Assembly: GCA_964458085.1 (NCBI GenBank)
Contig: CAYWFF010000018.1
Coordinates: 1 to 18,374, forward strand
Length of the DNA stretch: 18,374 nucleotides
Origin: CAYWFF01 sp964458085
GTDB taxonomy: Bacteria; Patescibacteriota; Microgenomatia; UBA8517
Direction of reading: 5' to 3'
Each line of letters starts with the position of its first letter. The stretch's first letter is position 1. Below the pieces are notes generated by a model. The model saw nothing but the letters and a program-made list of their open reading frames with translations. It ran no database searches and had not been told where the DNA came from. A program made the position numbers and the translations under genes. Shown piece after piece: positions 1 to 6,463 of this stretch.

Positions 1-1045
1 CAAAGAAGCCTGGCAATTAAGGCTACAAGGCAAAACTCAAAAGGATATTGCCAAGTATCTGACTGATAAGAATTACAAGCGAAGTGAGGGAGTTGGCGAT
101 ATTACCCACAAGACGTTGAAGATGACGGACAAAGTTTTGTCTGAGATTTTCCAGGATACGTTCTATACTGGTGTGTTAGATTACGGCACCAGTGGTTTAG
201 TAGACTTAACCGAGGTTTACGATTTTGTCCCTATGGTTACAGTTGATGAGTTTTTAAGGATTAACCGCTTCAGTGATATTAGAAAAGCCTTTGAAAACAA
301 GCGTAGAGGGCTTAAAACCGATATTAAAGCGGACTTCTTGCGTAGGATCGTCTATTGTGGCCATTGTAACGAACAGATGAGTACGGGCATTACTGTCAAA
401 TACTCCAAGACTGATAAAACCAATTATTTCAACTTCAGGTGTGATACAGTCGGATGTAAGATTACTCTCCCAAGTGGCAGGAAAGTCAATCAGAACGTCC
501 GAGGCAAGGTTGTCCTAGATTTTGTGTACCAATTCCTAGAGGAAAACAAGTTTACCGACAAAAGAGCCTACAACCATTACTTACAGGAAATGAAACATGT
601 TCAGGAGAATAAACGCAAAGAACTTGAAGCAAGGAGAAAATCAATCCAGATAGCAGTTAAAGAGCTTGAGGAGCGTATAAACCTCATTAAAGAGTCGTTG
701 TATCACGAAAATGATAGTGAGATTAAGGATGAGTACAAGGTTGACTTGAAAGCCAAAAAAGCCCAACTCAAGCAAGCCAATGATGAATTAGTCAAGATCA
801 AGGAAGCTAAAGTCAAGGGAAGTAAGGTTGTACTGACTTATCAGGAGTTTGTCGAACTTTTTAACAATCTGCCCGATATATTGAGAAAAACCAAGTCTAT
901 GGAGGGCAAGGATCAGATCATCCGAAAAATCTTCTCGAACTTTGTTCTCAAGGATAAAAAAGTGGCGTTATATGGGCTAAATCAGCCTTTCAAGGACTTC
1001 ATTGATAAAGGCTATTTCGCCTCTAGTCGGGGTGGGCAGAATTGA
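1..1045. mobile_element. Putative right end of an integrative element in tRNA-Pro
   Basis: A serine integrase gene ends exactly inside the 3' part of a tRNA gene, as expected when an element has integrated at the tRNA 3' end and restored it with its own att copy. The element body would extend to the left, beyond the window. The matching second att copy is not visible, so the boundary is inferred from gene order only; the crossover should lie near 1027-1051. Confidence 0.4.
2..1045 (+). CDS. Large serine recombinase (site-specific integrase), C-terminal part
   Basis: The reading frame is open from the window edge, so the N-terminal catalytic serine domain lies outside. The visible 347 residues start inside the recombinase DNA-binding domain (an IAKYLTDKNYKRS-like helical segment, then SEIFQDTFYTGVLDYG). 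A recombinase zinc beta ribbon follows, with paired cysteines CGHC and CDTVGC, then a Lys/Glu-rich coiled coil and a short C-terminal tail. This order is typical of large serine integrases, which insert and excise mobile elements at att sites. Lys AAG and AAA are about equally used in the first ~115 codons (7 versus 6), unlike the AAA-rich genes downstream, which fits foreign origin. The last codons overlap the 3' end of a tRNA-Pro gene on the opposite strand. The internal ATG at 116 is unlikely to be the real start because the homology begins upstream of it. Confidence 0.9.
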   Translation, partial: KEAWQLRLQGKTQKDIAKYLTDKNYKRSEGVGDITHKTLKMTDKVLSEIFQDTFYTGVLDYGTSGLVDLTEVYDFVPMVTVDEFLRINRFSDIRKAFENKRRGLKTDIKADFLRRIVYCGHCNEQMSTGITVKYSKTDKTNYFNFRCDTVGCKITLPSGRKVNQNVRGKVVLDFVYQFLEENKFTDKRAYNHYLQEMKHVQENKRKELEARRKSIQIAVKELEERINLIKESLYHENDSEIKDEYKVDLKAKKAQLKQANDELVKIKEAKVKGSKVVLTYQEFVELFNNLPDILRKTKSMEGKDQIIRKIFSNFVLKDKKVALYGLNQPFKDFIDKGYFASSRGGQN

Positions 1046-1098
1046 ACTGCCTGCCTCTCCGTCCCGAACGGAGCGGTCTACCGATGACCTACACCCCG
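1027..1098 (-). tRNA. tRNA-Pro, anticodon CGG
   Basis: Read on the minus strand this folds as a complete 72-nt cloverleaf. The acceptor stem is 7 bp (1092-1098 with 1028-1034, all paired) with discriminator A at 1027. The D arm has a 4-bp stem, GGTC/GACC. The anticodon stem is CTCCG/CGGAG with loop TTCGGGA, giving anticodon CGG. The variable loop is 5 nt and the T arm is GGCAG-TTCAATT-CTGCC. The CGGGGTG acceptor start is typical of bacterial tRNA-Pro. CCA is not encoded (CTA follows). It reads CCG codons. Its 3' end overlaps the convergent integrase gene by 19 bp. Confidence 0.95.
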
Positions 1099-1136
1099 AA
1101 ATTAAAATACTCACTGCGGTGAGCTTTAAAGTCGAG

Positions 1137-1142
1137 TATAAT
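1137..1142 (+). promoter_or_regulatory. Candidate -10 box of rsmI
   Basis: A perfect TATAAT ends 8 nt before the ATG at 1151, so transcription would begin at or next to the start codon (leaderless mRNA). No good -35 hexamer is visible at 16-18 bp. A 5-bp inverted repeat, CTCAC-tgcg-GTGAG (1110-1123), lies just upstream. Confidence 0.45.
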
Positions 1143-1150
1143 TGTACCAT

Positions 1151-1822
1151 ATGTCAGGCACACTATATATTGCCGCAACCCCCATCGGAAATTTGGAAGA
1201 TATCACCCTTCGTGCCCTTAGAATTTTAAAAGAAGTAGATTTTATAGTGACGGAGGACTCAAGAGTTACAGGCATTTTATTGAAGCATTATGATATACAA
1301 AGCAATATTTTGACATATCATCAACACAGTAGCGACAGCCGGAAAAATGAAATTTTTCTTAAATTAATGGATGACAAGAATTTAGCATTAGTTACTGATG
1401 CGGGAACTCCGGGAATTAGCGACCCGGGGAATGAATTAATTGCGTTTTTACTTGAACGTGAGCCGCAAATCCCCATTGTACCGATCCCCGGTGCCAGTGC
1501 TTTGACTACGGCACTGTCTGCTTCGGGTTTAAACGTATCTAAATTTTTGTTCATAGGCTTTTTACCCAAGAAAAAACGCAAAAAACTATTTTCGTGGATA
1601 AAAGAAGGAGAGATTCCCTTTGCTTTCTATGAGTCTCCGCACCGTATCGTAAAGTCGCTTGAGCTTGTCGAGATAACGTTTGGACCAGAAACTGAAGTGT
1701 TTGTTGCTCGGGAACTGACGAAAATGTATGAAACCCTGTATCGGGGAAGTGTGGCTACGGTCAAAAAGAATTTGCTTGAAGGAAAAGTACGCGGAGAATT
1801 GGTGGTAGTCGTTGATTTATAA
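1151..1822 (+). CDS. rsmI: 16S rRNA (cytidine1402-2'-O)-methyltransferase RsmI
   Basis: This enzyme methylates the ribose 2'-OH of C1402 in the 16S rRNA decoding centre using SAM. The 223-residue product has the family landmarks in order: IAATPIGNLEDIT (residues 7-19), TEDSR, TDAGTPGISDPG (82-93), PIPGASALTTALSASGL, FLFIGFLPKKK, FYESPHR, and a C-terminal RGELVVVV strand. These belong to the tetrapyrrole-methylase fold. The ATG at 1151 is chosen because MSGTLYIAATPIGN is the usual family N-terminus; a TTG three codons upstream is less likely. No Shine-Dalgarno is visible. At 223 residues it lacks the extra C-terminal domain found in longer homologues such as the roughly 286-residue E. coli protein. 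It is convergent with tRNA-Arg, 12 nt away. Confidence 0.95.
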   Translation: MSGTLYIAATPIGNLEDITLRALRILKEVDFIVTEDSRVTGILLKHYDIQSNILTYHQHSSDSRKNEIFLKLMDDKNLALVTDAGTPGISDPGNELIAFLLEREPQIPIVPIPGASALTTALSASGLNVSKFLFIGFLPKKKRKKLFSWIKEGEIPFAFYESPHRIVKSLELVEITFGPETEVFVARELTKMYETLYRGSVATVKKNLLEGKVRGELVVVVDL

Positions 1823-1834
1823 AGTTACCCAATG

Positions 1835-1906
1835 TGCCTCCAGGGGGAGTCGAACCCTCATCTCACCCTTAGGACGGGTTTGCTCTATCCATTGAGCTAT
1901 GGAGGC
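1835..1906 (-). tRNA. tRNA-Arg, anticodon CCT
   Basis: A 72-nt cloverleaf on the minus strand. The acceptor is GCCTCCA/TGGAGGC with discriminator A; the D arm is GCTC-AATGGATA-GAGC; the anticodon arm has loop GTCCTAA, giving anticodon CCT, which reads AGG. The variable loop is 4 nt (AGAT) and the T arm is GAGGG-TTCGACT-CCCCC. Two mismatches are present: A-G at the outer anticodon-stem pair and A-C in the T stem. The CCTAAGGG core resembles E. coli tRNA-Arg(CCU). CCA is not encoded. Confidence 0.93.
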
Positions 1907-1924
1907 AGCCAACATCTAACCTCT

Positions 1925-1930
1925 ATTATA
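1925..1930 (-). promoter_or_regulatory. Candidate -10 box of tRNA-Arg
   Basis: On the minus strand a perfect TATAAT sits 18 nt before the tRNA 5' end, predicting a leader of roughly 10-12 nt. The best -35-like hexamer at 18 bp spacing is TTCCCG, which is weak. Confidence 0.5.
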
Positions 1931-2152
1931 CTATACCCACACTATTTGCGGGAAAAAGAGTTCTTTTATCTATTTATTTTAATTAAATTCATTTATATTC
2001 GGACCGACTGTATTTCTTAAAAATTAGCTTCGTAAAATCCTATAGGTACAATATGTATACTTTTAATACCCAAACTACTATTGGGCTTATTTTAGGGAAT
2101 AATTCGACTTTATAACAAGTTATCCACAATTAATGCAAATTTTAACAAACAA
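1931..2152. other. Non-coding AT-rich spacer
   Basis: No gene is visible here. Contents are one perfect DnaA-box-like 9-mer TTATCCACA (2120-2128), a weak hairpin CCCAA-actacta-TTGGG (2069-2085) followed by CTTATTTTA that could be a minor terminator, and AT-rich sequence. The tRNA-Arg promoter lies at its left edge and the promoter of the next gene at its right edge. Confidence 0.5.
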
Positions 2153-2182
2153 TTGACTCTCATAGTGACACTGATGTACACT
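2153..2182 (+). promoter_or_regulatory. Candidate promoter of the HTH-M20 gene
   Basis: TTGACT (2153-2158), an 18-bp spacer, then TACACT (2177-2182). The ATG follows 10 nt after the -10 box, so the 5' leader would be only a few nucleotides. The spacer, the -10 box and the start region are covered by the tandem 10-bp repeats listed separately. Confidence 0.45.
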
Positions 2183-2193
2183 GAGTGACAATA
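2164..2193 (+). repeat. Three tandem 10-bp repeats, candidate operator
   Basis: Three head-to-tail units are AGTGACACTG (2164-2173), ATGTACACTG (2174-2183) and AGTGACAATA (2184-2193). They overlap the promoter spacer, the -10 box and the first base of the start codon. One repeat per helical turn is what a head-to-tail cooperative binder such as an excisionase-type winged helix would need. The gene downstream encodes such a domain, so autoregulation is the simplest inference. Confidence 0.45.
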
Positions 2194-3545
2194 TGGATAA
2201 TACTTACTCAATTGAAAATATTGCGGAAAAACTCCACATCAGCAAAAGAACAGTCTTAAGGGAAATTAAACGGGGTAAAATTCAAACTCTTAGGGCAGGA
2301 AGGAAACACTTAATATCAGAAAAAGAGCTTGAACGGTATCTGAAACAAGATGAAAGTTATCAGTTTGATGACTCACTCCAATCGTTTTTTATAGAACATA
2401 AAAGTGAAATGGTAAGCATATTGCAAAGAATGGTTGTTATGTCCAGCACGTCCATTGAACATTTTGATACAACTCTGGCAGAGCACATAGTTAAAATTTT
2501 AGATGACTGGGGTATCAGAAACGTCCTGTATCAGGAGGGGGACGGAGTCGCAGTGAAAGCAACTTTTGGATATAAAGATACCGGGATCTTACTTAATTGT
2601 CCGCTTGATATAGTACCGCCAGGGGATCTTTCACAGTGGTCACATCCGCCATTCGAAGGTGTTATTGAAAAAGGCAAAATGTACGGCCGGGGTACCGCTG
2701 ACTGTAAAGGCGGGATCGTTGCTATGCTCTTTACCCTCCTTTTTCTTAAAAAAAATGTGAATGAAGAAGATGTCAAAGTGGAAGTGGTTTTTGACGGAGG
2801 AAAACAAGACGGTACTTTTCTCGGAATGAAACAGGTTTTAGCTAAAGGACTGATGGTCAATGCCGGAATTGTGGGTTATGCGGGAGATTTGGAAAACATA
2901 CATACCGGGGCAAGAGGATACCATGGGTTTGAAATAGTTACACTAGGTTATGCGGTCCATACAGGTAGCAGGTTTAAAAACGGAGTGAACGCGATAAACT
3001 CAATGGTACATCTTATTTCTGAGCTGTCAAAAGAAAAACTTCCCGTTTCAAAAGATCCATTTTTTTCCTCAGGTTCACAGCTTACTTTCACTCAAGTATC
3101 AGGCGGAAACGCTATGAATACCGTGCCCGATAGCTGTACCGCTAAATTGGATGTATGGACAACTCCGGAACTGAGTAAATCCGATATTGAAACTTTGATA
3201 AAAAATATGGCAAAAAAAATACGGGAGATTGACCCCGGTTTTAACTTTGAAATGACTTATATTGCAGGACATGAAGCTTATACTGCTTCGGCCAAAACTC
3301 CGCTTTTTCAGGCACTGCAAATAGGCATTAATGAAATTTACGGAACACAGCCGGAAGCGACTGCCAGTGGATCGGCACATATCGGAAACTTACTTGCCGA
3401 GTATGATATTCCTGTGGCTGTATGGGGACCCAAGGGGGAAAATATGCATTCATATGATGAATATATCGAAATTGATTCACTGCCCATGACAGCTCAAATT
3501 TATGTTAAAACGATATTACATTATTTTCTCCTAGCAAAGAGCTAA
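2193..3545 (+). CDS. Excisionase-like HTH fused to an M20 peptidase fold with degenerate active site
   Basis: The 450-residue product has two parts. Residues 1-50 form an HTH_17/excisionase-type DNA-binding domain (SIENIAEKLHISKRTVLREIKRGKI, then a basic wing and ISEKELERYL). Residues ~62-450 match the M20 (ArgE/DapE/carboxypeptidase G2) fold: LDIVPPGDLSQWSHPPFEG, MYGRGTADCKGG (163-174), the dimerisation-domain motif GYAVHTG with H256, and WGPKGENMHSYDEY with H419. Key zinc-site residues are altered. The first ligand His of the HxD motif is P137 (CPLD, with D139 kept), and the Glu-Glu pair holding the general base and a bridging ligand is replaced by G202-G203 in FDGGKQDG. D170 and H419 remain. 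Hydrolytic activity is therefore doubtful; a ligand-sensing regulator is a reasonable alternative. No Shine-Dalgarno. Confidence 0.85.
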   Translation: MDNTYSIENIAEKLHISKRTVLREIKRGKIQTLRAGRKHLISEKELERYLKQDESYQFDDSLQSFFIEHKSEMVSILQRMVVMSSTSIEHFDTTLAEHIVKILDDWGIRNVLYQEGDGVAVKATFGYKDTGILLNCPLDIVPPGDLSQWSHPPFEGVIEKGKMYGRGTADCKGGIVAMLFTLLFLKKNVNEEDVKVEVVFDGGKQDGTFLGMKQVLAKGLMVNAGIVGYAGDLENIHTGARGYHGFEIVTLGYAVHTGSRFKNGVNAINSMVHLISELSKEKLPVSKDPFFSSGSQLTFTQVSGGNAMNTVPDSCTAKLDVWTTPELSKSDIETLIKNMAKKIREIDPGFNFEMTYIAGHEAYTASAKTPLFQALQIGINEIYGTQPEATASGSAHIGNLLAEYDIPVAVWGPKGENMHSYDEYIEIDSLPMTAQIYVKTILHYFLLAKS

Positions 3546-3563
3546 AAACGAGTATTGGAAATT

Positions 3564-3602
3564 GACAAGTAACAATTAGAAATTAGAAATACTTACCTTG
3601 TC
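3564..3602. repeat. Inverted repeat between convergent genes
   Basis: GACAAG (3564-3569) pairs with CTTGTC (3597-3602), extended by TAA/TTA across a one-base bulge, around a loop of about 20 nt. It lies between the ends of two convergent genes and could act as a weak bidirectional terminator, but it has no proper T-tract on either side. Confidence 0.25.
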
Positions 3603-3640
3603 CGGAAGATAAAAACGACAACTGATAGCTAAATAGTATT

Positions 3641-4858
3641 CTATTTAATTCCCAATGAGTAAAGGTTGGGCGGATTTGAGTTGGCTCCTAGATTCGTTAA
3701 AATAATTAATCTTTCAAATGTTAGTGTCGGATAAGCATGAGCTGCAACGTAATTCCCTGAATAGACTTCCTGTCTGTTTGTACCGTCATAGTCCATAATT
3801 GTAATTTTATTAGGTTCTGCCAACACAAGATGCCTGGAAGTAGGAAACCAACTAATTCGTCTAGCTTTAACGGTACTTAAGCCTCCCTCAATCATTAATC
3901 CTTCACCATCATCTATTAGGAAATTACGATCTTCTTTAATGTCATAAACGTAGGTACTACCAGGCACGATTACGCGCTCTTGTTTTTGGGTGGACGCGCC
4001 CGGGAGTTGCGGTATAAGTTCATCCGGAATTGATGCTGATGATGAAGCGGTGTATAAGACCATGTCTTCATCGGGGGATAATATTACACTTTCAACCTTC
4101 TGAGTAAGGATCGATTCAAGCTCTTCCGGAAGTTTCCTGACTTGAGCCTTAAGACGGGTTTCGTTTTCAATTTCCCAGTTTGCCAATATGGTATCAAGGG
4201 TAGTGGTTACATTTACCCGGTTAGCTTCGGTAGTGAACGCGGAAGCGTTGAGGAGAAAACTGCCTAGTTCAGTTGTTAAAAGTATTTCCCTACCGTCCGG
4301 AGACCATATTATTTCTGCATCCGTTACATCGCCATCAGTTACCCTTTTAGGTTCACGGGAGAATCCAAGAGGAAGGTTTAACATTTCCATTAACCAAAGA
4401 CCGCCTTTATCGTCGGCGGCTAGTGCCGTTTCTGTATTCGGCGGTACAATATATGCAAGTTTAGTAAAGTCACGGGAAGGTGTTGTGTTGTACGTCGGTG
4501 AGAAATTGAGAGCAGTAAGTGATGGAGCAGAGCGGAAGAGATTGGCGGTTGCTTCTGTTACGATTTCCTTTTCTATAACAAGCGTTTTAGTCCAGTCTTT
4601 AAAACCTTCTTTTCTGATGGTTATATCATAAACTCCGGGAGGGAGAGGGATGTTAGCGTTAGTTGCTGTTTTTAGTTCACCATCAACAAGTATTTGAGCT
4701 CCGTCGGGAACTGATTTTATTACCAGCAATCCATTCGGAGAAAATTCAAGCGTATCCGGATCCAGACGGTAGCCTCGAGCGTAGTATGAAACAATAACCC
4801 CTACAACGCTTACTACAATGATAGTTGTTATGAGGATAAGTAAACGGACTCTTGCCAT
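3641..4858 (-). CDS. Membrane-anchored PEGA-domain protein with beta-propeller-like repeats
   Basis: The 405-residue protein begins with a short basic N-terminus and a single membrane helix (residues ~5-26, LLILITTIIVVSVVGVIVSY), so most of it should lie outside the membrane. A PEGA domain follows (~43-107: GLLVIKSVPDGAQILVDGEL, then PLPPGVYDITIRKEGFKDW), a small beta domain common in surface proteins. The remainder has TolB/PD40-like strands such as IIWSPDGREILLTTE, VILSPDEDMVLYTAS and ISWFPTSRHLVLAEP, suggesting a beta-propeller. It is probably a cell-surface structural or binding protein; no enzymatic motif is visible. It is divergent from mreB. Confidence 0.8.
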   Translation of the reverse strand: MARVRLLILITTIIVVSVVGVIVSYYARGYRLDPDTLEFSPNGLLVIKSVPDGAQILVDGELKTATNANIPLPPGVYDITIRKEGFKDWTKTLVIEKEIVTEATANLFRSAPSLTALNFSPTYNTTPSRDFTKLAYIVPPNTETALAADDKGGLWLMEMLNLPLGFSREPKRVTDGDVTDAEIIWSPDGREILLTTELGSFLLNASAFTTEANRVNVTTTLDTILANWEIENETRLKAQVRKLPEELESILTQKVESVILSPDEDMVLYTASSSASIPDELIPQLPGASTQKQERVIVPGSTYVYDIKEDRNFLIDDGEGLMIEGGLSTVKARRISWFPTSRHLVLAEPNKITIMDYDGTNRQEVYSGNYVAAHAYPTLTFERLIILTNLGANSNPPNLYSLGIK

Positions 4859-4869
4859 AGATTTCTACT

Positions 4870-4875
4870 ATTATA
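4870..4875 (-). promoter_or_regulatory. Candidate -10 box of the PEGA gene
   Basis: A perfect TATAAT on the minus strand ends 11 nt before the ATG, predicting a leader of about five nucleotides. No good -35 is visible at 16-18 bp (TGGTCG at 17 bp). Confidence 0.45.
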
Positions 4876-4921
4876 CGCTACTTATCCGAGGTCGACCAGA
4901 TTGAGCTTCCGGGTTTCCCAC

Positions 4922-4950
4922 TTGAGGCAAAAGAGTTTGCTTCATATAAT
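4922..4950 (+). promoter_or_regulatory. Promoter of mreB
   Basis: TTGAGG (4922-4927), a 17-bp spacer and a perfect TATAAT (4945-4950) predict a start near 4957 and a leader of about 70 nt before mreB. A small hairpin GCAAA-agag-TTTGC lies in the spacer. A second, poorer AT-rich -10-like stretch (TATATATAAA, 5005-5014) is closer to the gene and could drive a near-leaderless transcript. Confidence 0.6.
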
Positions 4951-5025
4951 GCACTAACGGAGACGCTAATTCTGTAGTGTTACTGTATCATATTATCTTA
5001 TTAGTATATATAAATAGAACATCAA

Positions 5026-6030
5026 ATGAGGAAAAGAATTGCTATTGATTTGGGAACAGCTAATACTTTAGTGTGGGTAGCCGGTGAGGGTTTAATTACT
5101 AACGAACCAACAGTAGTAGCTATAGCTGCGGAGGACAATAGAGTAGTTGCGGTCGGGAAAGATGCAAAGCAGATGCTTGGAAGAACTCCGGAGACTTTGA
5201 TAGCCTCCCGTCCGATGAGAGAGGGGGTCATTGCTGATTATCAAGTAACTGAAGCAATGCTTAGATATTTTATCGGCAAAGTATCCGGCAGATTTCAATT
5301 TATTAAGCCTGATGTTATGATTTGCGTGCCTGCCGGCTGTACTCAGGTAGAGAGACGGGCTGCGCTGGACGCCACATTGTCTGCCGGTGCTGCACATGCT
5401 TATTTAATAGATGAGCCGCTTGCTGCGGCTATAGGAGCAGGGATACCCGTCTCGGCTCCTTCAGGTCACATGATTTTGGATGTTGGTGGGGGCGCTGCTG
5501 AGGCCGCCGTAATTTCACTGGGCGGAGTTGTTGTTCATAAAAGTGTACGTGTAGCAGGAAATAAGCTCGATGAGGCTATTCAGGACTATATTAAAAAAAA
5601 GCACAATCTGATAATCGGAGATCAGACAGCAGAAGAAATTAAAATTAAAATCGGTACTGCAACAAACCTGGAAAAACAGGAAAAAATGGAAATTTCAGGC
5701 CGCGATCTTATTTTTGGACTGCCTCGCAGTGTTGAATTGACTACTGACGATATAGCTGAAGCACTTCGAGGCCCGCTCATGCAAATTGTAGGTGCAGTAA
5801 AAGGTGTTTTGGAAGATACGCCGCCTGAACTGGCTTCAGATATAATTGATAAAGGAATAGTTATGAGCGGGGGAACGAGTCTGCTGCGAAATTTAGATAA
5901 GCTTCTGACATCGGAAACCGGTGTGCCAGCACACGTTGCTGAAGACGCACTTTTATGCGTTGTAAGAGGAACTGGTGTTGTGATGGAAAATATAGAACTT
6001 TGGAAAAGGAGCGTAACTACAAAAAGGTAA
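5026..6030 (+). CDS. mreB: Rod-shape-determining actin homologue MreB
   Basis: MreB forms membrane-associated ATP-dependent filaments that guide lateral cell-wall synthesis. The 334-residue length is normal. Visible actin-fold motifs are phosphate-1 IDLGTANTLVWVAGEG (residues 7-22), NEPTVVAI, RPMREGVIADY, VPAGCTQVERRA, LIDEPLAAAIGAG (127-139), phosphate-2 LDVGGGAAEAAVISLGG (151-167), TAEEIKIKIG and the adenosine motif IVMSGGTSLLRNLD. One oddity is that the usual Thr-Thr of phosphate-2 (GGGTTE) is Ala157-Ala158 here. The N-terminus is short (MRKR), without an obvious amphipathic membrane helix. mreC/mreD do not follow; a spacer of about 430 bp does. Confidence 0.95.
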   Translation: MRKRIAIDLGTANTLVWVAGEGLITNEPTVVAIAAEDNRVVAVGKDAKQMLGRTPETLIASRPMREGVIADYQVTEAMLRYFIGKVSGRFQFIKPDVMICVPAGCTQVERRAALDATLSAGAAHAYLIDEPLAAAIGAGIPVSAPSGHMILDVGGGAAEAAVISLGGVVVHKSVRVAGNKLDEAIQDYIKKKHNLIIGDQTAEEIKIKIGTATNLEKQEKMEISGRDLIFGLPRSVELTTDDIAEALRGPLMQIVGAVKGVLEDTPPELASDIIDKGIVMSGGTSLLRNLDKLLTSETGVPAHVAEDALLCVVRGTGVVMENIELWKRSVTTKR

Positions 6031-6463
6031 ATTATAGGTATACCTCAACCTGTATATGTCCCTCATTATAACCGCAATAACAGAGTTAGTATGTTTCTAT
6101 GCTTGTTAACATATTTTTAACTAATAGGTCTTATAATATTAGGTAAGTGGTTATACGTTTGTTAAACTATATTTGAGGATAACTATCATTTAAGTGGCTT
6201 CATAAATTGTACAGTATATGTGTACAAAGTGTTAATAACGGAAATATTATACAATATTTATTAAAACTTATAATTAATGCGGTTGTTGAAAATGTATCGT
6301 TAGTTGTAAAAGCAGGTTAGCGATTTGTATCTGCCATACTATAAGTTTATATAAAGTTGTAAAAATTAAGTGGTTTTTATATTTAAAACAAAGTACAATT
6401 AGACTTAGTGTGGTTTATTGCAGTCTTAGAGTAAACTTTGTAAGGTTTTAGTAACAAAAAAGT
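6031..6463. other. Gene-free AT-rich spacer between mreB and the GT26 gene
   Basis: No credible ORF, tRNA or known RNA fold was found. Visible elements are a 10-bp perfect palindrome AGGTATACCT (6036-6045) just after the mreB stop, a TATAAT (6132-6137) without a good -35, the strong inverted repeat at 6207-6227, and a TACAAT (6394-6399) that may serve the downstream gene. The length and the repeat suggest a regulatory or unrecognised small-RNA region. Confidence 0.4.
6207..6227. repeat. 21-bp inverted repeat, candidate operator
   Basis: TTGTACA (6207-6213), 7 nt, then TGTACAA (6221-6227). The arms are a perfect 7+7 palindrome with centre-to-centre spacing of 14 bp. This could be a dimeric repressor site; as an RNA hairpin it would be AT-rich and has no T-tract for a terminator. 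Confidence 0.4.

Noticed and set aside
1110..1123. Hairpin CTCAC-tgcg-GTGAG before rsmI as a terminator for the integrase
   Set aside because: The stem is only 5 bp and is followed by CTTTAAA rather than a T-tract; its position suits neither strand's termination well.
1002..1229. ORF of 75 codons on the + strand across the tRNA-Pro gene
   Set aside because: It is the antisense reading of a well-folded tRNA and runs into rsmI out of frame; no homology-like features.
1832..2020. ORF of 62 codons on the + strand across tRNA-Arg
   Set aside because: It is the antisense reading of a tRNA followed by AT-rich spacer, with no protein-like composition.
2069..2085. Hairpin CCCAA-N7-TTGGG as a rho-independent terminator
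   Set aside because: The stem is short and the tail CTTATTTTA is interrupted; no + strand gene ends just before it.
2120..2128. Perfect DnaA-box 9-mer TTATCCACA in an AT-rich spacer, possible replication origin
   Set aside because: Only one box was found and no dnaA/dnaN or similar genes are nearby. One such match in 18 kb is close to chance, so it is only noted within the spacer.
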